From a virus, in the IMG/VR virus record IMGVR_UViG_3300026320_000019, positions 1 through 32,694 of that record: a stretch of 32,694 nt of DNA; one strand, 5' to 3'. The notes beneath the pieces were generated by a model. That model was not told where the DNA came from. It worked only from the letters and a program-made list of their open reading frames with translations, and did not search any database. Positions within the stretch are counted from its first letter, which is position 1. Each line of letters begins with the position of its first letter. Below, one piece after another: positions 20,718 through 26,955 of the stretch. Both the position numbers and the translations under genes were made by a program.

Positions 20718-22352
20718 ATGTTCGATGAAGCGAAGGCTGAGCGTGCAGTTAAGTTCATGGAGCTGATGAAGTTGACGGGGGATTTTCATGGGCAGCCATT
20801 CAACTTGATGCCCTGGCAAAAGCAGATCGTCTGGGATGTGTATGGAACAATGAACCCGCGTAGGGTCCGTCAATATCGTTATGTCTATGTGGAGTGTCCA
20901 AAAAAGAATGCCAAGAGTCAGCTGACAAGTGGAATCGGGAATAAGCATCTATTCGATAAAGAAGAACCGAACGGGCAAATCTTTTTATGCGCAGGCGATA
21001 AAGAACAAGCAGAGCAAACGATTTATTTTCCCCTGGTGGAAATGATCGAGCAGGATCCATCGCTGATCAAGCGCGTCAAAATTACCGATAGCAAAAAGTT
21101 TATTGAGAATAAAGAGACGGGCACCACGTTGAAAGTGATCAGTGCAGAGTCCTATACCAAACACGGTTTGAATGTTTCATGTTGTATCTTCGATGAACTT
21201 CACGCTCAGCCTAATCGCGATCTATATGACGTGATGATCAAGAGCGCGGGTTTGGCGCGGCGCCAGCCGATCTGGTGGGTGATCACCACCGCGGGCGATG
21301 ACCCCGATAGAGTCTCCATCGGGTGGGAGGTGCACGAGAAAGCCGCATCCATTCTAAAGGCGCGTGAGTCGGGGGACGCGTCCAAGGATCTCAATACCTG
21401 GTACCCAGTCATTTATTCGTATGATGGTGAAAAAATTTATGATGAAAAAAACTGGAAAAAGGCAAACCCATCATTGGGGACCACGTTGCAGATTGAAGAC
21501 CTGCGCGATCTGGCGAATGAGGCGAAGCTGCATCCGGCGGATGAACGACTCTTCCGATGGTTTAATTTATGTCAGTGGGTGACCACCAAGCTCACATCCT
21601 GGCTGCCGTTGGATCTGTTCGATAGCACGAACGGCGAATGGAGTCGCACGGATCTGCTGGGTAAGGAATGTTATCTCGGCATGGATCTCTCGACGACGAC
21701 GGACCTGAGCGCGATCTGCCTGGTGTTTCCGCCACAGGATGATTTCGACGATTGGCGCGTGATCTGGGATTGTTGGATTCCTGAAAAAAATATGCAAGCA
21801 CGCATCAAAGAGGATCATGTGCCTTATGATGTTTGGGCAGCTGCGGGTTGGATCCAACCGACCGAAGGCGACACGATCGATTACACCATTATCGAAGAAC
21901 GGATTCAGGAAGTGCGCAAGCTCTACAAAGTGATCGAACTGGATGGAGATAAATCGTTTGCGACGATGCTATGGCAGCGCCTCGAAACGGACCATTTGAC
22001 CTGTGTCGATATTCCCCAGCAGTATGCCACGCTGACGGACCCTATCAATCAGATCGAAGTGTTACTGAAAGAGCGTAATAAATTCGAGTTGGATGATGGG
22101 ACGATCATCGAGGAACCGGCGCTGACTCACGAGGCGCACCCAGTGGCGCGTTGGTGTTTTGGTAATACGTCGGTTGTGAAGAACGGGAATGCGCAGATCA
22201 AATTTGTGAAGCAACATAAGGGCAGGGGCTTGGATCGGACGAAGCGCATTGATCTATCCATTGCGATGGTGTGTGCAATGGCACGCGCGCGATTCTATAA
22301 GACGATCAAGAGTGTGTATGAAAAGCGAGGGGTGAGAAGGGTGGGGGAATAA
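20718..22352 (+). CDS. terL: Terminase large subunit
   Basis: A 544-residue protein of the phage terminase (PF03354-like) type, the packaging motor and headful/site nuclease. The ATPase part shows an atypical Walker A (ECPKKNAKS, about 59-67) and Walker B CCIFDE (155-160), followed by the coupling segment VITTAGDD. The nuclease domain has GMDLSTTTDLSA with the first Asp near 323, ELDGDKSF near 400 and DLSIAMVCAMA near 520, giving the acidic metal-binding set. Length is normal for the family. By hand count the gene contains 26 GATC sites, about four times the random expectation. Confidence 0.92.
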   Translation: MFDEAKAERAVKFMELMKLTGDFHGQPFNLMPWQKQIVWDVYGTMNPRRVRQYRYVYVECPKKNAKSQLTSGIGNKHLFDKEEPNGQIFLCAGDKEQAEQTIYFPLVEMIEQDPSLIKRVKITDSKKFIENKETGTTLKVISAESYTKHGLNVSCCIFDELHAQPNRDLYDVMIKSAGLARRQPIWWVITTAGDDPDRVSIGWEVHEKAASILKARESGDASKDLNTWYPVIYSYDGEKIYDEKNWKKANPSLGTTLQIEDLRDLANEAKLHPADERLFRWFNLCQWVTTKLTSWLPLDLFDSTNGEWSRTDLLGKECYLGMDLSTTTDLSAICLVFPPQDDFDDWRVIWDCWIPEKNMQARIKEDHVPYDVWAAAGWIQPTEGDTIDYTIIEERIQEVRKLYKVIELDGDKSFATMLWQRLETDHLTCVDIPQQYATLTDPINQIEVLLKERNKFELDDGTIIEEPALTHEAHPVARWCFGNTSVVKNGNAQIKFVKQHKGRGLDRTKRIDLSIAMVCAMARARFYKTIKSVYEKRGVRRVGE

Positions 22353-22378
22353 ATGGCACCTATGGTATATTTCGCCAC

Positions 22379-22771
22379 ATGGCACGAAAAGATATTTCTG
22401 ATGAGTTGATTTGTTTAGCATATACTGAATATCATGAAAGGATGTTGGGCGGTCTTTATCCATATCAGGCTCTTGCCGAATGGACTGGTGAACATGAGAA
22501 GGTTTGCTGGCGTGCTTGTGAGAGAGCGGAGCGCCATGGATTGTTGATCACAGGCGTATCATTGCGAAGCGCATGGCTCACTGATAAAGGAAAGGAACTT
22601 CTCCAAAATAAAATTCGATCTGACAACAAATCTTTTGAAACAATCCCTATGGGTAAAAGTCCGATTGAAGATTCACTTGAATGGCTTGTTTTGGATGCAC
22701 ATCTAGTCAAAAAAATCGCGCTTATGTTTCACGTTCCAATTGAATTATTATATCCATCTAAAGGTGATTGA
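22379..22771 (+). CDS. Winged-helix-like hypothetical protein
   Basis: A 130-residue protein. EWTGEHEKVCWRACERAERHGLL followed by SAWLTDKGKELL resembles a winged helix, as in MarR/DUF2513-type folds. The C-terminal 45 residues (DSLEWLVLDAHLVKKIALMF) are hydrophobic and helical. It is unrecognised. It starts 26 bp after terL and may be a late-gene regulator, by inference. Confidence 0.55.
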   Translation: MARKDISDELICLAYTEYHERMLGGLYPYQALAEWTGEHEKVCWRACERAERHGLLITGVSLRSAWLTDKGKELLQNKIRSDNKSFETIPMGKSPIEDSLEWLVLDAHLVKKIALMFHVPIELLYPSKGD

Positions 22772-22776
22772 ACAGC

Positions 22777-22974
22777 ATGAAGCTGATCTGTGGCTTTCAC
22801 AGAAAGGGTCAATGGTGGTTTCGAGTCTTTGGGATTGGGCTTTCGTGGAAAAATATTCGGATTCATGGGTTGATGTTTTCAGAGCGCTATGGGCATCGAA
22901 AAGGTTTACGCTTGGGGTCTTGGATGTTTCATTTTCTCCCCTATGTTTCGTTTGTTGAACTTCATCGAGGGTAG
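22777..22974 (+). CDS. Small basic aromatic protein, unknown
   Basis: A 65-residue protein rich in W, F, G, R and H (MKLICGFHRKGQWWFRVFG... PYVSFVELHRG). Similar short W/F/R-rich proteins are common as unannotated genes in environmental phages, but I know no function. AAAGGTG provides a fair ribosome site; an in-frame TTG 9 nt earlier is less likely. Its stop lies inside copy 4 of the dispersed dyad, so this gene ends exactly at the boundary of the methylase cassette. Confidence 0.55.
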   Translation: MKLICGFHRKGQWWFRVFGIGLSWKNIRIHGLMFSERYGHRKGLRLGSWMFHFLPYVSFVELHRG

Positions 22975-23071
22975 ATGGTTTTGTCTGCACTGCAGGAATT
23001 ATCTGAAGCGTAGATATTTATGACTGCTAGGTCCACAAATATTTGTGGACCTAGCAGTCATTTTTGACTAC
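22971..23071. repeat. Dispersed 19-bp dyads, copies 4, 5 and 6, around a 42-bp palindrome
   Basis: GTAGATGGTTTTGTCTGCA (22971-22989), GTAGATATTTATGACTGCT (23010-23028) and, in inverse orientation, the copy at 23053-23071 (reverse complement GTAGTCAAAAATGACTGCT). Starts are 39 and 43 bp apart. Copies 5 and 6 face each other and their inner halves are the ends of a 42-bp perfect palindrome (23020-23061). A further small hairpin, CTACGGC-GCAT-GCCGCAG, follows at 23069-23086. They mark the 3' boundary of the methylase gene. Confidence 0.7.
23020..23065 (+). terminator. Rho-independent terminator after the packaging genes
   Basis: A 42-bp perfect palindrome (23020-23061: ATGACTGCTAGG... and its reverse complement) is followed by TTTTT (23061-23065), as required for termination of rightward transcription. 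On the minus strand no T-run follows. It separates the rightward terL unit from the convergent methylase gene. Confidence 0.75.
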
Positions 23072-23778
23072 GGCGCATGCCGCAGGAATTCCATCGCTTG
23101 CAACAGGACACGCTTTTCGAGGGTAGGCATGTTTGCTAGGCGTTCTTCCCAGCGTTTGATTTTGCGCTTGATGCGTTGGCGATCGGTGCGGTTTTCTCCC
23201 AGGAATGAATAATCATGCAGGGCAATAGGTTCGGGGTAATTCATCCATAGCCATTCTTTAGCGGGTCTGCCTGCGCGAGTCATCGCGTTATAAGAGAGTG
23301 TGCGCCAATCTTTTAATTCATTGGCATAGAGCTTTGACCAATAGCCTGAGATCATCACCATGCACTTCAGGGATTTGATCAAAGTCAATAGAGTCTGATG
23401 TTGTTCGACGGTATCAAATTCGTGTTCGTAAATATCGCCTTGCCAGGAGCGCACAGGCGTGCCATCGATGTCACGCTTTAGATAAGGCGGGTCGAGATAG
23501 ACAAAGCAATTCTCTTCAGGGTAGCCCGATGTGTCTACAGCGGCCCGCAGCGTTGTGATCACGTCGTCATTTATGACTACACCAGCTGGTAATGATTCGC
23601 GCAAAAGATTTGTTGAACCACTGTAGACATCAATAACTACAGTAACGTGGGCAGGGCGTTTCATGCGCGCGATGGTGCCAGAACCGGCGAAGCCTTCAAA
23701 GAAAGCATCGTGCGGCGGGATTTGGTTGATGATGGTCTGGAAGACTCCAGCTCCGTTTTTACTGCCTGGGTAATTCAT
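23068..23778 (-). CDS. D12-class (Dam-type) adenine-N6 DNA methyltransferase
   Basis: A 236-residue protein. MNYPGSKNGAG is the N-terminal motif of D12 methylases, FFEGFAGSGT (26-35) the SAM-binding motif, and DPPY (96-99) the catalytic motif. MVMISGYWS and the C-terminal helices also fit the family. All motifs are intact. D12 enzymes typically methylate GATC. The very high density of GATC in the phage core makes that specificity attractive here, where methylation could protect phage DNA from restriction or time packaging and replication. It is leftward against its neighbours and bracketed by nine copies of the 19-bp dyad, so it looks like an inserted cassette. Confidence 0.88.
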   Translation of the reverse strand: MNYPGSKNGAGVFQTIINQIPPHDAFFEGFAGSGTIARMKRPAHVTVVIDVYSGSTNLLRESLPAGVVINDDVITTLRAAVDTSGYPEENCFVYLDPPYLKRDIDGTPVRSWQGDIYEHEFDTVEQHQTLLTLIKSLKCMVMISGYWSKLYANELKDWRTLSYNAMTRAGRPAKEWLWMNYPEPIALHDYSFLGENRTDRQRIKRKIKRWEERLANMPTLEKRVLLQAMEFLRHAP

Positions 23779-23789
23779 GGTGATATCCT

Positions 23790-23983
23790 GTAGATGGATT
23801 TGTCTGCATCCGATCGAACGATCGTGGGTGCAGATGGAAATGACTGCGGCTCCGGAGTCGTAGTCGAATCTATCTGCGACACCATGGTGCTGTAGTTAGA
23901 AACGACTGCACTTACCGGTAAGTGTAGATGGGAATGTCTACATTGTCAAGAGTCTAGATCCCGCGCAGTTGGAAATGGCTACA
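23790..23983. repeat. Array of six 19-bp dyads upstream of the methylase (copies 7-12)
   Basis: Copies start at 23790, 23830, 23860, 23892, 23924 and 23965; steps are 40, 30, 32, 32 and 41 bp, close to whole numbers of helical turns (4, 3, 3, 3, 4). All fit GYAG-N10-CTRC; the most symmetrical is GTAGATGGGAATGTCTACA (23924). The spacers are themselves imperfect palindromes, for example CTGCACTTACC/GGTAAGTGTAG and GACTGCGGCTCC/GGAGTCGTAGTC, so the whole 194-bp region can fold into successive hairpins. It occupies the space between the methylase start and a rightward promoter. An operator array is the simplest reading; an origin or recombination site is possible. Confidence 0.7.
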
Positions 23984-23989
23984 GTTCCG

Positions 23990-24208
23990 GAGATGCTTGA
24001 CATTTTATTTTTGTTTTGCTATTATGTGCATGGCGGTGATCAGCTTGCCCCCCTCAAGCCAGAAGCCGCCCTTGACTTTGATACCTTTTTTGACTTTGGG
24101 GACTGGCTCGGTGTGCCGTCCGTTGAATGCAAGGAACGGATCTTGATTGTGAGAGCGAAAGTTTTGCATCACTTAGGCGTAAGTTGCATAGCCAGAGTCT
24201 ACGATTAG
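23990..24208 (+). CDS. Small acidic protein, weakly supported
   Basis: A frame of 72 residues from ATG 23990. The part from HGGDQLAPLKPEAALDFD to the end looks like real acidic protein, but the N-terminal 12 residues coincide with a near-perfect promoter. Other starts (GTG 24026, ATG 23975) are possible. There is no properly spaced ribosome site. It ends 1 bp inside a strong hairpin. It is unrecognised, and may be an inserted small gene of the methylase cassette. Confidence 0.35.
   Translation, partial: EMLDILFLFCYYVHGGDQLAPLKPEAALDFDTFFDFGDWLGVPSVECKERILIVRAKVLHHLGVSCIARVYD
23997..24025 (+). promoter_or_regulatory. Candidate strong promoter beside the dyad array
   Basis: TTGACA (23997-24002), 17 nt, TATTAT (24020-24025): a near-consensus promoter 14 bp after the last dyad. 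However, the same bases may instead be the first codons of a small gene (LDILFLFCYY). If it is a promoter, the adjacent dyads would be well placed to control it. Confidence 0.5.
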
Positions 24209-24238
24209 ACAACCGCCCATCTCACATCGGGCGGTTGT
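24207..24238. terminator. Hairpin terminator, weak T-tail
   Basis: GACAACCGCCC (24207-24217) pairs perfectly with GGGCGGTTGTC (24228-24238) around a 10-nt loop. It starts at the stop codon of the small gene. Neither side has a good T-run, so termination may be partial. It isolates the methylase cassette from the next promoter 32 bp downstream. Confidence 0.6.
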
Positions 24239-24269
24239 CGCTTAACCTAAAGGTCACACGTAACTGCAA

Positions 24270-24297
24270 TTGACTCTTTCCTTGATGGGGTTATAAT
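24270..24297 (+). promoter_or_regulatory. Promoter of the head-gene unit
   Basis: TTGACT (24270-24275), a 16-nt spacer and TATAAT (24292-24297). It is the best rightward promoter in the late region, with a predicted start near 24304, so the two-hairpin leader begins about 20 nt into the transcript. Confidence 0.75.
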
Positions 24298-24324
24298 TTG
24301 CCGCAGTTGAATATTTGATCGCAC

Positions 24325-24391
24325 TCCTGGTGTAGACCGGGAGAATGTTGGAACCTGATGCGCCCAACGACTCTATAGAGTCGTTGGGCGC
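24325..24391 (+). ncRNA. Two-hairpin leader RNA, copy 2
   Basis: Hairpin A TCCTGG-6 nt-CCGGGA (24325-24342), 17 nt, then hairpin B from GCGCCC at 24360 to GGGCGC at 24391, a 32-bp perfect palindrome. Geometry (6-6-6, 17, 32) is identical to copy 1 at 18699, while the linker and loop have diverged. In hairpin A, CCGGGA replaces CTGGGA, turning a G-U into a G-C pair. In hairpin B, an A-T pair replaces G-C. Downstream TTTCGTTT is too weak for a sure terminator. A cis-acting antitermination RNA, as in the put sites of phage HK022, or an attenuator would explain two promoter-proximal copies. Confidence 0.65.
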
Positions 24392-24412
24392 TTTCGTTTC
24401 CCAGGAGTAAAT

Positions 24413-24445
24413 ATGGTCCGTGTAAAAAAGGATGATCTCGGCTAA
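24413..24445 (+). CDS. Possible 10-residue leader peptide
   Basis: AGGAG lies 7 nt before an ATG that opens a 10-codon frame (MVRVKKDDLG, stop TAA at 24443). The next real ATG is 2 nt later at 24448. The small frame has the better ribosome site, so it may load ribosomes for the following gene by re-initiation. Confidence 0.35.
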   Translation: MVRVKKDDLG

Positions 24446-24447
24446 TC

Positions 24448-24939
24448 ATGGATTTTTTTTCTCTGATCGTCACGTTCATCGGCTCCTCGGTTTTCTCGTC
24501 ACTTGTAACTTTGTACTTCACACGATCCAACCTTGCGGCGCAGACCAAAGAGATCAACGCCAAGGCAGCCTCGGAGGAAATCGATACCACCAATAAGGCG
24601 TCCGATTTAATCAAAGAGAGTCAGGGACAGATCGTTGATCTGTATAAGCAAAATACTGAGCTTGAAAAAAGTAACACCGATAAAACGCGGACCATTGAAA
24701 TTTTAACATCGCGATTGGAATTGCGTGATCGGCAACTGGCAGCTTGCAATAAACAAATGGAGCGCCTGACAAGTTTGGCAAAACAGGCGCCCATCATTGA
24801 GACCCTGCGCACACAATTGGATTCTGTGAACAAGATCGCCACTGAGTTGCAGAAATTATTGATCGAAAAAGAAAAGACCTTGCAGGAATTATCGCAAACC
24901 AACCGTGATCTTGGAATGCATAAGCCGCCCGAATCATAG
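24448..24939 (+). CDS. Single-helix membrane protein with coiled coil
   Basis: A 163-residue protein. Residues about 4-24 form one transmembrane helix (FSLIVTFIGSSVFSSLVTLYF). The rest is highly charged and heptad-like (ELEKSNTDKTRTIEILTSRL and onward), indicating a long coiled coil. Layout and length resemble inner-membrane spanins or other phage lysis accessories, but no outer-membrane lipoprotein partner was found nearby. It is the first sizeable gene of the head-gene transcript and is followed by two further small membrane proteins. Confidence 0.6.
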   Translation: MDFFSLIVTFIGSSVFSSLVTLYFTRSNLAAQTKEINAKAASEEIDTTNKASDLIKESQGQIVDLYKQNTELEKSNTDKTRTIEILTSRLELRDRQLAACNKQMERLTSLAKQAPIIETLRTQLDSVNKIATELQKLLIEKEKTLQELSQTNRDLGMHKPPES

Positions 24940-24950
24940 AAAGGTGAACA

Positions 24951-25112
24951 ATGAAAAATATCACTGTGATGCAGATCGCGGAAATTATTTTTTGGGGCGC
25001 ATTGGCACTGCTCTATTTAAATGTTCGTTTTCAATATCAAGAGTTTTTGATCGGCATCTGTGCAGGTGCGATTTGCATTATCAAGATCGTGGGTGTGTTG
25101 CAACAACAATGA
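24951..25112 (+). CDS. 53-residue membrane protein
   Basis: Read directly: MKNITVMQIAEIIFWGALAL, then LYLNVRFQYQE, then LIGICAGAICIIKIVGV and QQQ. Two hydrophobic segments are separated by a short polar loop. GAAAGGTG lies 6 nt before the ATG. The stop overlaps the next ATG (ATGA), so translation is coupled. The family is unknown; it could be a holin/antiholin-like or virion-assembly membrane peptide. Confidence 0.6.
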   Translation: MKNITVMQIAEIIFWGALALLYLNVRFQYQEFLIGICAGAICIIKIVGVLQQQ

Positions 25113-25306
25113 AACGTTTTATCGCCTGGTTCAATGCACAGGAACGCAATGAGCGAGTCTATTGGCTGGCTCAGTTGTTTTTGTTTATTGGCTTGACAGG
25201 CTCCGCATCGATCTTCACAGCATTGACAGTGGTGGGCGCTGTGATGGTCGTTGAGAGTGTGATCACATCCTACATCGCAGCGTTGGTGAATGCGAGGATA
25301 TCGTAA
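25109..25306 (+). CDS. 65-residue membrane protein
   Basis: MKRFIAWFNAQERNERVYWL begins an amphipathic N-terminus, followed by two hydrophobic stretches (LFLFIGLTGSASIFTALTVVG and MVVESVITSYIAALV). It starts in an ATGA overlap, and its stop overlaps the portal ATG (TAATG). Three consecutive small membrane genes (24448, 24951, 25109) directly before the portal are unusual and may be a lysis cassette. Function unknown. Confidence 0.6.
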   Translation: MKRFIAWFNAQERNERVYWLAQLFLFIGLTGSASIFTALTVVGAVMVVESVITSYIAALVNARIS

Positions 25307-26955
25307 TGCCTTTGACCACCGATATGATTCGCACTTCGCTCGCCGAAAAAAATGTACGACCGGTGCGCACTTCATTACGCGAGCGCAGTTATAGCGATGA
25401 GACCATCACGGTCGAGTCAGCGATCACGGTTTCAGGCGTGATCGCCATCATCACGATCATCTCCCAGGATACCGCCAGTCTGCCATTGATCCTCTACGGC
25501 AAAAAGGGGCGCAATAAATTCCGTGCCACCGATAATCCTTATTACGCATTGATGCACGATCAACCGAACCCCGAACATAGCGCGATGACTTTCCGTGAGT
25601 TTATCGTCAGCCACATGATCGCCTGGGGTAATTTTTTTGGACAGATAATCGCCGATAAAGCCGGTACCGTGCAGGAAATCTGGCCGTTGCGGCCCGACCG
25701 CATGCAAGTGAAGCGCGTGGATGGACGAAAGATTTTTCTTTATCAAGATAGCGAAGGCAAACCGCGTGTTTTTTTTAGTGATGAGGTATTGCATATTCCG
25801 GCGTTTGGTTTTGATGGTCTGGTTGGACTTTCCCGTATCGCGCTGGCGCGACATGCGATTGGTTTGACTCAATCAACCGAGAAATATGGCTCCAAGTTTT
25901 TCGCGAATGATGCAGAGCCTGGCGTGATCTATAAACATCCGGGGTCACTAAGTGATCCTGCCTATACACATCTCAATGATACGTTGAAAGAGCGTTCGGG
26001 TGTTGAAAATAGTCATAAGCCGATCATCCTGGAAGAAGGCATGAGTATCGAGAAATTGGGCATTCCAAATGATGATGCACAATTTTTAGAGACGCGCAAG
26101 TTTCAGCTTTCCGAGATCAATCGCATTGTCGGACCTGTGCCGCCGCATATGATCGGCGATGTTGAAAAAAGCACCAGCTGGGGTTCAGGGATCGAGAATC
26201 AAGAACAAGGCTATGTTAATCATACGTTGCGACCCTATACCGTCCGCATGGAGCAGGGGCTGAATGGTCAGCTCTTATTGCAGTCCGATCGTCAGGCTGG
26301 TTATTTTTATGAGCATTTATTCGATGGCTTCCTGCGCGGCGATATTGCCACCCGTTATGAAGCCTATGTCAAAGGTATCAACAACGGTTTCATGAGTCGT
26401 AATGAAGTTCGAGCGAAGGAAAACATGAATCCCCGCAAGGGCTTGGATGATCTCTTGCAACCCTCGAATATGACCACCATCAACGGCAGCGGCGCAGCGG
26501 ATAGCGCCAGCCCAGACAGCCAGGACAATTCTTCCTATGCTCTCATGCCAATTTGGCAAGATACCGTCACACGAGTGATGAAGCGTGAATCGAATGATCT
26601 GCTGGGCGCTTCGAAGCGTTACCAGGCGAAGGGGCAGCAGGATGAATACGTTGAATGGCTCAATCAATTTTACAGTGTGGATCATCCTGCTTTTGTTAAG
26701 AAACAATTCCAGCCTGTGCTCGATGCGGAAGCGCGTTTATTTGGGATCGACCGACACAAGGAAGTGCATGCATTTGTTACTGAATTTTTATTTGAACGGA
26801 TCGATCAATCCCTGGCAATGAGCCATGAGGCATTATCAGCCACGCTGGATCGATATGTTGAAACCGCAACACAAAAATTTATCATGTTTTTAGACTGGAA
26901 TAATATGCTGCGCTCCGGCGCAGACGATCTGGAGATTGAATATGAAACCGAATAA
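25306..26955 (+). CDS. Portal protein (HK97-type)
   Basis: A 549-residue protein. VSGVIAIITIISQDTASLPL near residue 50, NPYYALMHDQPNPEHSAMTF, AWGNFFGQII and the conserved RDRTG-like block EIWPLRPDRMQV are typical of HK97-family portals, as are PPHMIGDVEKSTSWGSGIE and GFMSRNEVRAKENM. The portal forms the dodecameric DNA gate at one capsid vertex, docking terminase and connectors. It is longer than the usual 400 residues because of an additional C-terminal domain of about 130 residues after a Ser/Asp-rich linker. The end overlaps the protease gene by 14 bp. Confidence 0.9.
   Translation: MPLTTDMIRTSLAEKNVRPVRTSLRERSYSDETITVESAITVSGVIAIITIISQDTASLPLILYGKKGRNKFRATDNPYYALMHDQPNPEHSAMTFREFIVSHMIAWGNFFGQIIADKAGTVQEIWPLRPDRMQVKRVDGRKIFLYQDSEGKPRVFFSDEVLHIPAFGFDGLVGLSRIALARHAIGLTQSTEKYGSKFFANDAEPGVIYKHPGSLSDPAYTHLNDTLKERSGVENSHKPIILEEGMSIEKLGIPNDDAQFLETRKFQLSEINRIVGPVPPHMIGDVEKSTSWGSGIENQEQGYVNHTLRPYTVRMEQGLNGQLLLQSDRQAGYFYEHLFDGFLRGDIATRYEAYVKGINNGFMSRNEVRAKENMNPRKGLDDLLQPSNMTTINGSGAADSASPDSQDNSSYALMPIWQDTVTRVMKRESNDLLGASKRYQAKGQQDEYVEWLNQFYSVDHPAFVKKQFQPVLDAEARLFGIDRHKEVHAFVTEFLFERIDQSLAMSHEALSATLDRYVETATQKFIMFLDWNNMLRSGADDLEIEYETE

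Noticed and set aside
23790-23983. CRISPR array
   Set aside because: Repeats are only 19 bp, vary strongly and are dyads; spacers of 11-22 bp are palindromic and irregular; no cas genes.
22971-24238. Integron-type attC cassettes around the methylase
   Set aside because: No RYYYAAC/GTTRRRY core sites and no integron integrase; the dyads are a different motif.
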